Shown here in pieces: positions 1 to 8,792 of a stretch of DNA of 64,000 nucleotides. The notes beneath the pieces are model-generated. The model saw only the letters and a program-made list of their open reading frames with translations. It was not told the origin of the DNA and searched no databases. Both the position numbers and the translations under genes were made by a program. Position 1 is the stretch's first letter. Each line of letters begins with the position of its first letter. Source of the DNA: Bacteroidales bacterium UBA3844 (lineage in GTDB: Bacteria > Bacteroidota > Bacteroidia > Bacteroidales > Paludibacteraceae); the NCBI GenBank assembly GCA_002392915.1, contig DGHQ01000044.1, forward strand, positions 1 through 64,000, written 5' to 3'.

Positions 1-53
1 TCATTTGGATTTGATCATAGAATACGAACTCACGTTATTTATAATTTTAATTG

Positions 54-82
54 AAAAAGGGATGAACCGTCGTCCATCCCTT
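54..82 (-). terminator. Rho-independent terminator of the first BspA-like gene
   Basis: Read on the minus strand, arms AAGGGATG and CATCCCTT enclose a 10-base loop and are followed by a run of T. It lies about 25 bases past the stop codon of the gene at 108-1676. Nearly the same hairpin follows other BspA-like genes or their relics on the plus strand near 26800, 30881, 35270 and 37445, so the terminator travels with the family. Confidence 0.8.
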
Positions 83-107
83 AATGATTTATTCGATCAG
101 AATCCAT

Positions 108-1676
108 TTACTCTTTCAACCATGTCACTGACTTGCAGCCACCGAACACATCCTCTCCAACCTTCACATTGTCTTTGGAATTATCAATTACAATGTCAAG
201 ATACCAACAACACTGAAATGCTCCATTTCCAATGCTAGTGACATTCGAAGGGATTTTTACGCTTCTCAAATTCTGGCAATACGAGAATGCCTTTTCTCCT
301 ATACTCGTCACACTTGATGGAATTTCTATTGATTCCATTTCACACCATTCAAAAGCTTCTTCTCCAATGCTTGTGATCGTAGAAGGGAGCTTTATGCCTT
401 CTAAACTTCCTCCGCCTACAATATAAAATGCACCATTTGCGATTTCTGTGACTGTGTATATTTTACCGTCAATTCTGATCTTGGCTGGGATATAGAAGGA
501 GTCGATAGCTCCACGATAATGTGAAACCTCAGCTGTTGAATCAGATAATGTTTTGAAGATCACAGCTCTAATGTCTGATGTGTCCATTACTACGGAAAGG
601 TCTGGATTGCCTGCGACAACTGGAGTATTTTTCGTAAATCTGACTGAAAAACAGTTAGTGAATGTATATTCTCCTGTTGTGACGTTTTTGCTTGAATTGT
701 CTATGACAATATTCATACAATTCCAAAATGCACCGTCTCCTATGTTGGTCACACTTGATGGAACGTTTATTAGATCCAAGCCTGAACCCCAAAAAGACCA
801 TCCTCTGATGCTTGTGACTGTTGAAGGTACAACAAATTTACCCTCTATTCCGGCAGGCACTGAGATAAGTTCTGTTGTGTCTTTATTATACAACACTCCA
901 TCCACAGTGATAAAATTTGGATTATCACTTGCGATATTTATGTTTGTCATATTTGAACAGCGGGCAAATGCACCGTCTTCTATTTCTGTGACACTGGCAG
1001 GGATATCAATGCTTTTCATAATTCGACAACCACAAAATGCGTAGATGCCAATCTTTGTAACACTTGAAGGAATCTTGACACTTGTCAGACTATCATCTTC
1101 AAAGGCTGAATATCCGATACAATTGACGCTTGATGGAATTGTGAAATCGCCTCTTATTCCTCCTGGAACACAGATTATCTTTGTTTTGTCTTTGTTATAC
1201 AAGACACCATCTACTGATGAATAGTTCGGATTGTCGCTAGCGACGTTGATGCTTTTCAATTTTGAACTTCCGCTAAAAACTGATGATTCAGCGATACTTG
1301 TTATACTTGAAGGGATTTCAAGTGTTGTTAAACTACGTTTCCAGCTAAATGCTGAATATTTGATGCTGTTGACTGTATATACTTTGCCATCAATCTTTAC
1401 TTTGGATGGTATTTCTATAGATTCAGAGTCCTTATTAACCCCTGTCACTTCCACCGTCGAATCGGGTTTGATGGAGAAATTCAGTGGGGATTCCGATGCG
1501 TCTACCACTGTCGAATCGTTTGGAATGTTGGAGTTTTCATTAAAGATGACCTCTTCCACATCTTCCACATTAAATTTTTTAATCTCTCCGTTTTTCTGCT
1601 TCACGATCATGTCTGTTGCCAACATAAATTGACATAGGGCAAATGCCATAACAGACGCAAGTAGTTTTTTCGCCAT
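108..1676 (-). CDS. BspA-like leucine-rich-repeat secreted protein
   Basis: Predicted surface or secreted protein of 522 residues built mainly from LRR_5 (BspA-type) repeats; members of this family bind host proteins or mediate adhesion, but no ligand can be read here. A signal peptide (about residues 1-20, ending near MLATDM) is followed by a short family-specific N-terminal module (IVKQKNGE..., VEDVEEVIF) shared with the other BspA genes in the window. The LRR units have the pattern IPSSVTSIG..AF. Unlike its paralogs it carries two copies of the classical insert with the core VDGVLYNKD (around residues 155 and 260) and no KCYGW unit. The C-terminus ends in the family cap, VTWLKE. No sortase signal or T9SS tail is visible, so its attachment is unknown. 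The ATG start at 1676 follows a promoter-like element. Confidence 0.88.
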   Translation of the reverse strand: MAKKLLASVMAFALCQFMLATDMIVKQKNGEIKKFNVEDVEEVIFNENSNIPNDSTVVDASESPLNFSIKPDSTVEVTGVNKDSESIEIPSKVKIDGKVYTVNSIKYSAFSWKRSLTTLEIPSSITSIAESSVFSGSSKLKSINVASDNPNYSSVDGVLYNKDKTKIICVPGGIRGDFTIPSSVNCIGYSAFEDDSLTSVKIPSSVTKIGIYAFCGCRIMKSIDIPASVTEIEDGAFARCSNMTNINIASDNPNFITVDGVLYNKDTTELISVPAGIEGKFVVPSTVTSIRGWSFWGSGLDLINVPSSVTNIGDGAFWNCMNIVIDNSSKNVTTGEYTFTNCFSVRFTKNTPVVAGNPDLSVVMDTSDIRAVIFKTLSDSTAEVSHYRGAIDSFYIPAKIRIDGKIYTVTEIANGAFYIVGGGSLEGIKLPSTITSIGEEAFEWCEMESIEIPSSVTSIGEKAFSYCQNLRSVKIPSNVTSIGNGAFQCCWYLDIVIDNSKDNVKVGEDVFGGCKSVTWLKE

Positions 1677-1726
1677 ATTTCTTTCTATTTACATTTTAAA
1701 ATTATGTTGTCGTTATAATAACGTCA

Positions 1727-1759
1727 CAAAAATAAAAAATATTTTAATGAATGTGTAAA
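1727..1759 (-). promoter_or_regulatory. Probable Bacteroidetes-type promoter
   Basis: On the minus strand a -7 element TATTTTTG (1727-1734) matches TAnnTTTG. An imperfect -33 element TTTA (1756-1759) lies 21 bases upstream. The predicted transcript starts about 45 bases before the ATG at 1676. Confidence 0.45.
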
Positions 1760-1824
1760 AATTCATTGTCAAATATGATGAATGATTATTCATTCCGCAT
1801 TTAGAATTTTAAGTTTCTCTCCTA

Positions 1825-2145
1825 TTGCGGGCAGATTTGAAACCTGCCCCTACGATCGTGGGAATTGTAGCCCAGAATGGGCGTCACCTCTTAGGCAGGG
1901 GGTTCAACCCCTGTTTTGTGGACGGTGCACACGACGGCAACCCCGAAGGGGTGAAACAAAATGGTGACATTATAATGGAGGTGTCGCCTCATCGAGGCTT
2001 TTAATCACCCCCAAATGCCCGTTATACAGGGGTTATCACCCCTGCCTATAAGATACCGTCCCTTCGGGACTTGTAAAATTTGAATAATTTGTCCTATTGC
2101 GAGGAGGTTTGAAACCTGCACCTACGATCGTGGATATGCAATAGA
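1825..2145. repeat. Mosaic intergenic repeat with GNA-loop palindromes
   Basis: The 469-base gap 1677-2145 holds no gene. From 1825 it is a chain of short palindromes: a near-perfect one at 1830-1850 (arms GGCAG.TTT and AAACCTGCC), one at 1940-1952 (ACCCC-GAA-GGGGT), one near 2024-2041 (CAGGGGT and ACCCCTG arms), one at 2058-2070 (GTCCC-TTC-GGGAC), and a second copy of the first at about 2104-2120. The stretch 1890-2145 is repeated almost unchanged at 4425-4679 behind the next BspA gene, and part of it returns inverted at 22995-23105. Short open frames over it are repeat shadows. Confidence 0.85.
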
Positions 2146-3915
2146 TTAATCTTTTAACCATGTCACAGACTTGCATTTTCTGAAAGCATCTGCTCCAACT
2201 TTCACATTCTTTTCCGAATTGTCGATCACAACATCAAGTTTTGTACAATATTTAAAAGCCTCAATTCCAATGTTTGTCACATTTTTTGGAATATCTATGC
2301 TTGTCAAGCTACTACAGCTTTCAAAAGCAAAGTTTTCGATGTTTGTCAAACTCTCTGGGATATTTATGTTTGTCAAACTGCCACAGCGTGAAAAAGCAAA
2401 ATTTCCGATACTTGTCACGCCTTCTGGAATATCTATACTCGTCAAACTGTTACAGTTCCGAAAAGCAGCAGTTCCGATATTTGTTACTTTCTCTGGAATT
2501 TTAATGCTCGTCAAATTGCTACAGTCTTCAAAAGCATTAGAATTGATGCTTGTCACATCCTCTGGGATCACGACAGTTGCACATTTTGTCTTATCTCCAA
2601 TCCATCCATAACATTTTGTACCTTTATCGTAGACCAATAATCTTGGCTCCAAACCGTTACAGCCATCAAAAGCAAAAAACTCGATGCTTGTCACTCCCTC
2701 TGGAATATCTATGCTAGTCAAATTGTAGCATCCTTCAAAAGCGAAACTTTCGATGCTTGTCACACTTTCTGGAATATCTATACTTGCCAAACTACTACAG
2801 TCTCTAAAGGCAGAACTTCCTATGCTGGTCACTCCTTCTGGGATATTTACGTTTGTCAATCTCTCACAGCCATAAAAAGCATAATCTCCGATGCTGGTCA
2901 CTCCTTCTGGGATCAAGACATCCGTGCATTTTTCCCTATTCCCTACCCATCCGTAGCATTTTGTGTCTTTATCATAGATTAACAACTTTGGCTCCAAACT
3001 ATTGCAGCCATCAAAAGCAAGATCTCCGATGCTGGTCACACTTTCTGGAATATCTATACTTGCCAAACTACTACATTTATAAAAAGCATTATCTCCGATG
3101 CAGGTCACTTCCTCTGGAATATCTATGCTGGTCAAACAGCTGCATCCATAAAAAGCCTCATATCCGATGCTTGTCACTCCTTCTGGGATCAAGACATCCG
3201 TGCACTTTTTCTTATCTCCTACCCATCCATAGCATTTAGTGCCTTTATCATAGATCAGTAACTTTGGCTCCAAATTGTCGCATCCCTCAAAAGCCCAATA
3301 TCCGATGCTTGTCACTTCCTCAGGAATCTTAATGCTGGTCAAACTGCTGCAATATTCAAAAGCATTATCTCCAATGCTCGTCACATTTTCTGGAATATCT
3401 ATACTTGCCAAACTTTTGCAACGAGAAAAAGCCAAGTCTCCGATGTTTGTCACACTTTCTGGAATATCTATACTTGCCAAACTAAAGCAACCATAAAAAG
3501 CCCTTGCTCCAATACTTGTCACTCCTTCAGGGATGTCTATGCTTTTTAGGTTATTATTGAATATAAAAGCGCTTGCCCCGATACTTGTCACCGTATAAAC
3601 TTTTCCATCTATTCGCACTTTTTCTGGTATGATGATGGAGTCATGACCAAGGTATGAACATTCATCATCACTATCATCTCTAGTCACCTCCACTGTCGAA
3701 TCGGATAAAATATTGAATCGCAGAAATGTTTCCGACACATCCACCACCGTCGAATCTTCAGGAATGATTGCATTTTCCTCAAAGAAAACCTCTTCCACAT
3801 CATCCACATTAATCTTCCAATCCTCTCCGTTTTTCTGCTTCACTACCATGTCGGTCGCCAACATAGAGAGGCATATTGCGAATAAAGCACCTATAGCAAG
3901 TAATCCTTTTTTCAT
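2146..3915 (-). CDS. BspA-like LRR secreted protein with three KCYGW units
   Basis: 589 residues from the ATG at 3915; the frame extends four codons upstream only to a TTG, and the sister gene has the same arrangement. A signal peptide (MKKGLLAIGALFAICLSMLA) precedes the N-terminal module (MVVKQKNGEDWKINVDDVEE) and a linker ending in KVRIDGKVYTVTSIG. Then come about 20 LRR_5 units of 23 residues, IP-EGVTSIG-AF-C. Three are replaced by a variant 23-residue unit of form LEPKLLIYDKGTKCYGW.GD, each followed by a unit starting with C (coding DNA near 3230-3280, 2950-3000 and 2605-2660). The C-terminal cap reads KSVTWLKD. No membrane anchor or T9SS tail is seen. The role is probably adhesion or surface binding, by family. 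Confidence 0.88.
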   Translation of the reverse strand: MKKGLLAIGALFAICLSMLATDMVVKQKNGEDWKINVDDVEEVFFEENAIIPEDSTVVDVSETFLRFNILSDSTVEVTRDDSDDECSYLGHDSIIIPEKVRIDGKVYTVTSIGASAFIFNNNLKSIDIPEGVTSIGARAFYGCFSLASIDIPESVTNIGDLAFSRCKSLASIDIPENVTSIGDNAFEYCSSLTSIKIPEEVTSIGYWAFEGCDNLEPKLLIYDKGTKCYGWVGDKKKCTDVLIPEGVTSIGYEAFYGCSCLTSIDIPEEVTCIGDNAFYKCSSLASIDIPESVTSIGDLAFDGCNSLEPKLLIYDKDTKCYGWVGNREKCTDVLIPEGVTSIGDYAFYGCERLTNVNIPEGVTSIGSSAFRDCSSLASIDIPESVTSIESFAFEGCYNLTSIDIPEGVTSIEFFAFDGCNGLEPRLLVYDKGTKCYGWIGDKTKCATVVIPEDVTSINSNAFEDCSNLTSIKIPEKVTNIGTAAFRNCNSLTSIDIPEGVTSIGNFAFSRCGSLTNINIPESLTNIENFAFESCSSLTSIDIPKNVTNIGIEAFKYCTKLDVVIDNSEKNVKVGADAFRKCKSVTWLKD

Positions 3916-4096
3916 ATTTCTTTCCAATTTATATTTTTCACATTTTCAAAAAATCGTCGTTACTATTATGACAATATCATTGCAAAATAAGGAATAAATT
4001 ACAGAAATTAAAAATTTCCATGTGAATGTTTTCGTATTTTTTTATTTTTGTGATGTGGGCATGTTGTAATCTCCAAATTTGAAGTTTCTTTTTAAT

Positions 4097-4190
4097 ACGT
4101 CTGAAAGACGTTACAGAGCGGAGCGAGAATAACCCGGGACGAAGTCTCGGGGATAGCAACGACATCAAAACCTTGCCTGAAAGGCAATAC
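4097..4190. repeat. Three-palindrome repeat module (copy 1 of 3)
   Basis: Ordered palindromes: ACGTCT-GAA-AGACGT (4097-4111), CCCGGGAC-GAA-GTCTCGGG (4133-4151, one mismatch) and TTGCCT-GAA-AGGCAA (4173-4187). The same order and spacing occur twice in tandem at 24398-24640. All three loops are GAA. Confidence 0.85.
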
Positions 4191-4213
4191 AACTTTTTGA
4201 TTGAATTCTCAGC

Positions 4214-4351
4214 TCTTTTTCTCATTAAAAAGGCGTAGCCTTTCTCTGTGAACTTGTGCCTCTGTGGTTTTGTAAATTCTGTGTGCTCGCATTAGGAAGG
4301 AGGGGTTAGAGCCAATATCTATCAAACATGTGTCCTTAACAATCCGCATTT
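4214..4351. repeat. Two further dispersed repeats in the gap before a BspA gene
   Basis: 4214-4272 is an inverted copy of an element also found at 22909-22967 and, more diverged, at 30991-31045 (core ACCACAGAGG ... GAGAAAG.CTAC). 4283-4351 (starting GTGCTCGC, with GCCAATATCTATCAAACATG inside) recurs at 11216-11291. Together with the neighbouring modules these fill the 764-base gap 3916-4679, which holds no convincing gene. Confidence 0.7.
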
Positions 4352-4356
4352 TTAAT

Positions 4357-4679
4357 ATTGCGGGCAGATTTGAAATCTGCCCCTACAAACCGTGGAAATT
4401 GTAGCCCAAAATGGGCGTCACCTCTTAGGCAGGGGTTTCAACCCCTGTTTTGTGGACGGTGCACATGACGGCAACCCCGAAGGGGTGAAACAAAATGGTG
4501 ACATTATAATGGAGGTGTCGCCTCATCGAGGCTTTTAATCACCCCAAAATGCCCGTTATACAGGGGTTATCACCCCTGCCTATAAGATACCGTCCCTTCG
4601 GGACTTGTAAAATTTGAATAATTTGTCCTATTGCGGGGAGGTTTGAAACCTGCACCTACGATCGTGGATATGCAATAGA
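4357..4679. repeat. Second copy of the mosaic repeat of 1825-2145
   Basis: It matches 1825-2145 nearly base for base, including the palindromes (4474-4486 ACCCC-GAA-GGGGT; 4592-4604 GTCCC-TTC-GGGAC), and runs into the last codons of the BspA gene at 4680. The two minus-strand BspA genes at 2146 and 4680 therefore share both downstream and upstream flanks, as expected from a tandem duplication. Confidence 0.85.
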
Positions 4680-5756
4680 TTAATCTTTTAACCATGTCAC
4701 AGAATTGCAATTTCTGAAAGCATCCTTTCCAATTTCGATATTGCCTTCCGAATTGTCAATCACTACATCAAGACTATAACATTGACGAAAAGCATAAGAT
4801 CCGATGCTTGTCACACTCTCAGGGATGGTTATGCTTTTCAAGCTTTTACATTCACGAAAAGCAGAATATCCGATGCTTGTCACTCCCTTTGGAATATCTA
4901 AACTCGTCAAACTACTACAACCCTCAAAAGCAGAATTCCCGATTTTCGTCACGCCTTCAGGTATATTTATGCTTGTCAAATTACTGCAATAATAAAAAGC
5001 ATATTCATCGATGCTCGTCACAACTTCTGGCATATTTATGTTTGTCAAACTGATACAGTACATAAAAGTATTTTTTTCGATGCATGTCACTCCCTTTGGA
5101 ATATTTATGCTTGTCAAACTGCAACTAGAAAAAGCTCCTGCACCGATGCTTGTCACTCCTTCTGGAATTACAACCTCTGTGCATTTTTCTCTATCCCCTA
5201 TCCAGCCATAACATTTCGTGCCGTTATCATAGACCCATAACCTTGGCTCCAAACTGTTGCAACCAGAAAAAGCCCCTGTTCCGATGTTCGTCACTTTCTC
5301 TGGAATATCAATGCTTGTCAAACCACTACATCCAGCAAAAGCAAAATCTTCGATTTTCGTCACTCCATCTGGAATTTTTATGCTTGTCAAACTGTAACAG
5401 TGATTAAAAGCATATTCTCCGATACTTGTTACCGCATACACATTTCCCCCTATTCGCACTTTTTCTGGTATGGTAATAGAATCATGACCAAGGTATGAAC
5501 GCTCATCACCACTATCATCTCTAATTACCTCCGCCGTCGAATCAGACAAAATATTAAATAGCAGAAATGTTTCCGACGCATCCACCACCGTCGAATCTTC
5601 AGGAATGATTGCATTCTCCTCAAAGAAAACCTCTTCCACATCATCCACATTAATCTTCCAATCCTCTCCGTTTTTCTGCTTCACGATCATGTCGGTCGCC
5701 AACATAGAGAGACATATGGTGAATAAAGCACCTAATGCAAGTAATCCTTTTTTCAT
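4680..5756 (-). CDS. BspA-like LRR secreted protein with one KCYGW unit
   Basis: 358 residues from the ATG at 5756; the frame runs four codons further to a TTG. Signal peptide and N-terminal module are almost identical to those of the gene at 2146-3915 (MKKGLLALGALFTICLSMLA, then IVKQKNGEDWKINVDDVEE), so the two are recent paralogs differing mainly in LRR number. One variant unit, LEPRLWVYDNGTKCYGW, lies mid-protein (coding DNA near 5205-5255) and is followed by the CTEV-type unit. The C-terminal cap is VTWLKD. Secretion is expected from the signal peptide; an adhesive or binding role is inferred from the family only. Confidence 0.87.
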   Translation of the reverse strand: MKKGLLALGALFTICLSMLATDMIVKQKNGEDWKINVDDVEEVFFEENAIIPEDSTVVDASETFLLFNILSDSTAEVIRDDSGDERSYLGHDSITIPEKVRIGGNVYAVTSIGEYAFNHCYSLTSIKIPDGVTKIEDFAFAGCSGLTSIDIPEKVTNIGTGAFSGCNSLEPRLWVYDNGTKCYGWIGDREKCTEVVIPEGVTSIGAGAFSSCSLTSINIPKGVTCIEKNTFMYCISLTNINMPEVVTSIDEYAFYYCSNLTSINIPEGVTKIGNSAFEGCSSLTSLDIPKGVTSIGYSAFRECKSLKSITIPESVTSIGSYAFRQCYSLDVVIDNSEGNIEIGKDAFRNCNSVTWLKD

Positions 5757-5816
5757 ATTTCTTTCCAATTTATATTTTTCACATTTTCAAACGTTGTCGC
5801 AATTATGGCAACACCA

Positions 5817-5846
5817 CAAAATTAGACATATTTTATGGAAGATAAA
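5817..5846 (-). promoter_or_regulatory. Probable promoter of the BspA gene at 4680
   Basis: On the minus strand TAATTTTG (5817-5824) fits TAnnTTTG, with TTTA (5843-5846) 18 bases upstream. The start codon is at 5756, giving a leader of about 55 bases. The equivalent position before the sister gene at 3915 reads CAAAATAA on the plus strand, one base away from this element. Confidence 0.4.
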
Positions 5847-5921
5847 AATTTCAATGCCAAATATGACGGATGATGAATGATTAACGATTGATGATTAATG
5901 ATTATTTTGTATAATTAAACA

Positions 5922-6066
5922 TGCGGGCAGGTTTGAAACCTGCCCCTACGGACCTGCCGACACACGCTGAGCCCCCACAAGAAGGGTCGTAGACCCTTTA
6001 TCGCTTGCGACGGTAGCCGATTCCATAATGATTGAGGTCTGCCGACCGAAATGATTATGGTGTCGG
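5922..6066. repeat. Palindromic repeat plus one arm of a distant inverted repeat
   Basis: 5922-5952 is a copy of the GGGCAGGTTT-G-AAACCTGCCC palindrome. 5981-6066 contains AAGGGTC-GTA-GACCCTT (5982-5998) and is repeated in inverted orientation at 19717-19800, about 13.7 kb away. The rest of the 408-base gap 5757-6164 is low-complexity TGATTAATGATTAACGATT-like sequence. Confidence 0.8.
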
Positions 6067-6164
6067 TTTAAATGATTATTGGAATCGATTTAATCGATTA
6101 TTGGGATCGGATTTTATGATTAATGATTAACGATTATTCATTTCTCATTTCGCATTTATAATTT

Positions 6165-7502
6165 TTAATTTCCCAATGAGATGCCTTTGATCTTTCTGTA
6201 AAGGTCGAGAGCGTAGACGTCGGTCATTCCAGAGACATAGTCGAGCACAGCGAGAATCCTTTCATAAGGTGATTCGCTCGACACTGCGAATTGAGACGGA
6301 ATGCGTGCCAACAGCTGTTTTGAATATGCTTTGTCGGCGTTGAACACTGCATCGATCTCTTTTTCTATCAATGTGTAGATGATGTTGTAGCCGGCGATCT
6401 CGATGTCGACCACCTCCTTGCTCTTGTATATTTTCTTCGCCGACACTCTCTGGCACTCTTTGTAGGCGTTGCCCACTCTCTCCGACACATAGTCGATCAG
6501 CGAGCCTTCAAACTCTCCAGCCAAAATTTTCTCCTCATTCTTTATGAAGACGTCGGCACACTCCTCTATCAACACTCCGATGACGCTGGAACGCAAGTAT
6601 GCCACCTGCTCATTCACGTCGTCGACAAACGACATCCTTTCCCTCCGTCGCTCCTGCTTCTCCTCCGAGAAGAATCCGAGAAGCAGATTGAAAGTCTCGT
6701 CTTTATCGAGCAGACGCATCTTCAACGCGTCTTCAATATCCATTATCTCATAGCAGATATCATCAGCTGCCTCCACAAGGTAGACGAGGGGATGACGCGA
6801 ATATCTCCCGTCGGCTTTCTTTTTTATGCCCAAATAATCGGCGATTTTCCTATAGGTCTCGAAATCGGATTGGAAGAATCCGAACTTGTTTTTCTTGCCT
6901 TTCACCTCAGCGGATAGATACGGATATTTCACGATCGAAAGCAGAGTCGGGTATGTGAGCACGAATCCGCCCTCACGTCGCCCCTCGAAACGGTGGGTGA
7001 GCAGACGGAATGCGTTGGCGTTGCCGTCGAAATGGGTGAAATCAGCCCATTGCTCGTCCGTGATGCCGTATTTCTCTTTCAATTCCATTCCGGCACCTTC
7101 GGAAAAGTACGATGAAATGGCGGTTTCTCCGCTGTGTCCGAACGGAGGATTGCCCATATCGTGGGCGAGGCATGCAGCAGATACGATGGATCCGAGATCG
7201 TCGACGTGGGTGGAAATAGAATCTCCGTATTTCTCTTTAAGGAATTTTGAGACACGGTTGCCGATGGAGCGTCCCACACAACTCACCTCCAGCGAGTGGG
7301 TGAGACGGTTGTGCACGAAAATTGTGTTGGGAAGCGGGAACACCTGGGTCTTGTTCTGCAAACGTCGGAATGGGGCTGAAAACACAAGGCGGTCGTAGTC
7401 GCGTTGAAACTCCGTACGGTCCTGCTCTTTGGGGTCGTGATAGTTTTCCAATCCCAGGCGGATAGTGCAAATCAGTTTATTCCATTCCATCATTTTCGGC
7501 AT
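6165..7502 (-). CDS. dgt: dGTPase (deoxyguanosinetriphosphate triphosphohydrolase)
   Basis: Hydrolyses dGTP to deoxyguanosine and triphosphate, a cytoplasmic HD-domain enzyme affecting dNTP pools. The 445 residues are typical of the long dGTPase class. The N-terminal motif DYDRLVFSAPFRRLQNKTQV is diagnostic, followed by HNRLTHS (64-70) and the metal-binding AHDMGNPPFGHSGE (113-126). A later EAADDICYEI segment supplies a further HD-fold acidic pair. The start is ATG at 7502; ATG codons at residues 4 and 5 are alternatives. It stands alone, divergent from lpxK. Confidence 0.93.
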   Translation of the reverse strand: MPKMMEWNKLICTIRLGLENYHDPKEQDRTEFQRDYDRLVFSAPFRRLQNKTQVFPLPNTIFVHNRLTHSLEVSCVGRSIGNRVSKFLKEKYGDSISTHVDDLGSIVSAACLAHDMGNPPFGHSGETAISSYFSEGAGMELKEKYGITDEQWADFTHFDGNANAFRLLTHRFEGRREGGFVLTYPTLLSIVKYPYLSAEVKGKKNKFGFFQSDFETYRKIADYLGIKKKADGRYSRHPLVYLVEAADDICYEIMDIEDALKMRLLDKDETFNLLLGFFSEEKQERRRERMSFVDDVNEQVAYLRSSVIGVLIEECADVFIKNEEKILAGEFEGSLIDYVSERVGNAYKECQRVSAKKIYKSKEVVDIEIAGYNIIYTLIEKEIDAVFNADKAYSKQLLARIPSQFAVSSESPYERILAVLDYVSGMTDVYALDLYRKIKGISLGN

Positions 7503-7558
7503 TTTTTTATATTAGACAACACAAATATAATAAAAGGACGGCAAGTTGTTAGGATTTA

Positions 7559-7590
7559 TTTGCATTTTCCATTGTAAACTTCTATATTTG
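7559..7590 (+). promoter_or_regulatory. Promoter of lpxK-punA, full Bacteroidetes consensus
   Basis: TTTG at 7559-7562 (followed by C, giving TTTGC), a 20-base spacer and TATATTTG at 7583-7590 fit the -33/-7 consensus of Bacteroides sigma-ABfr promoters exactly. The predicted leader to the ATG at 7698 is about 100 bases. Confidence 0.7.
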
Positions 7591-7697
7591 GGATGCTTAT
7601 GTCAGGTGAGAAATACAATTTTCCCACAATTGGCTATGGCGGGGTGGAAATGCACTTGAATGTATAAACACAAAAAGGAAACTAAGTGAGAAGAACT

Positions 7698-8792
7698 ATG
7701 ACTACAAAATCACTATTCAAAGATATTTTAATGGCGCCGCTGTCCTGGATTTACGGGCTTATTGTAGTAGTGCGAAATTTCATGTTTGACGTCGGTTTGC
7801 TGAAATCCACAAAATTTGACATTCCTGTGATTGTTGTAGGCAACATCACTGTGGGAGGCACAGGGAAAACGCCTGTCACAGAATATCTTGTACGGCTTCT
7901 CTCTGAAAAGTTCCGCACAGCGGTGGTGAGCCGAGGATATAAGCGTAAGACGAGCGGATTCATCATTGCGGATGAAAAGAGCACCCCGGATCAGATTGGC
8001 GATGAGCCATACCAGATCAAACGCAAATTTCCGGAGCTAATTCTGGCGGTAGACGAGAAGCGTGTGAGGGCGATCAAGAAATTGAGCGACGAAGGGTCGT
8101 ACCGTCCGGAGGTGTTTGTGCTCGACGACGCATACCAGCACCGCTACGTCACGCCGGACATTCCTATTCTTCTTGTGGACTACAACAATCTTATCTATAA
8201 CGACCAATTGCTTCCATTGGGTACATTGAGAGAGCCACTTAAGGCGAAAGACAAGGCATCGATTGTGATCGTGACAAAGTGTCCGAAGGATATCACGCCG
8301 ATGGAATTGCGTGTGATCACGATGAATCTTAAGCTTTATCCTTATCAGACGCTTTTCTTCTCATATATGGAGTATGGCGATCTGAAGCCAGTGTTCCCAT
8401 GTGCAAAGGCGACGGTGGATCCGGATCTGTTGAAGGAGACGACGGTATTGTCGCTTACGGGAATCGCGTCGCCAGCAACATTTGAAGAGCATGTGAGAAG
8501 TCTGGCAAACGGAATCAAGGCAGTCAATTTTGCCGACCATCACAAACTGACATTGAAAGATTATAATAAGGTGACGGAGATGTTCGCAGAAATCGAAAAC
8601 AGCAAAAAACTCATCCTTACCACGGAGAAAGACGCTGTCAAGATGATGAATGATGAGACATTCCCGTCGGCACTTAAAGAATACATCTATTATATCCCGA
8701 TGAACATAAAATTCCTGAAGGATGAAGAGTCGTTCAACAATTTAATTATCAACTATGTTACAAAGAATAGAAGCTACATGCGCATATCTTAA
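7698..8792 (+). CDS. lpxK: Tetraacyldisaccharide 4'-kinase
   Basis: Phosphorylates the 4' position of the tetraacyl disaccharide 1-phosphate lipid A precursor at the inner face of the cytoplasmic membrane. From the ATG at 7698 it has 364 residues; a GTG four codons upstream (7686) is possible. An N-terminal hydrophobic stretch (about 13-30) suits membrane association. Walker A is GNITVGGTGKTP (48-59), SRGYKRK follows (78-84), and DDAYQHR (143-149) is the LpxK signature. The 3' end overlaps the start of punA by 38 bases, so the two are co-transcribed and probably translationally linked. It shows that the organism makes lipid A. Confidence 0.94.
   Translation: MTTKSLFKDILMAPLSWIYGLIVVVRNFMFDVGLLKSTKFDIPVIVVGNITVGGTGKTPVTEYLVRLLSEKFRTAVVSRGYKRKTSGFIIADEKSTPDQIGDEPYQIKRKFPELILAVDEKRVRAIKKLSDEGSYRPEVFVLDDAYQHRYVTPDIPILLVDYNNLIYNDQLLPLGTLREPLKAKDKASIVIVTKCPKDITPMELRVITMNLKLYPYQTLFFSYMEYGDLKPVFPCAKATVDPDLLKETTVLSLTGIASPATFEEHVRSLANGIKAVNFADHHKLTLKDYNKVTEMFAEIENSKKLILTTEKDAVKMMNDETFPSALKEYIYYIPMNIKFLKDEESFNNLIINYVTKNRSYMRIS

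Noticed and set aside
1782..1967. Open frame with the peptide AGRFETCPYDRG, recurring at 11071-11150 and elsewhere
   Set aside because: The peptide is the translation of the dispersed 21-base palindrome and its flank; the frames begin and end at repeat borders and have no conserved start.
2171..2611. Long plus-strand frames antisense to the BspA genes (also 4804-5407, and minus-strand frames in 28.7-29.5 kb)
   Set aside because: They are produced by the 69-base periodicity of the LRR coding sequence, which keeps antisense frames open; the peptides are periodic shadows.
3977..4225. Minus-strand frame of 82 codons
   Set aside because: It lies wholly over the hairpin repeats of the gap; the same repeats elsewhere break the frame.
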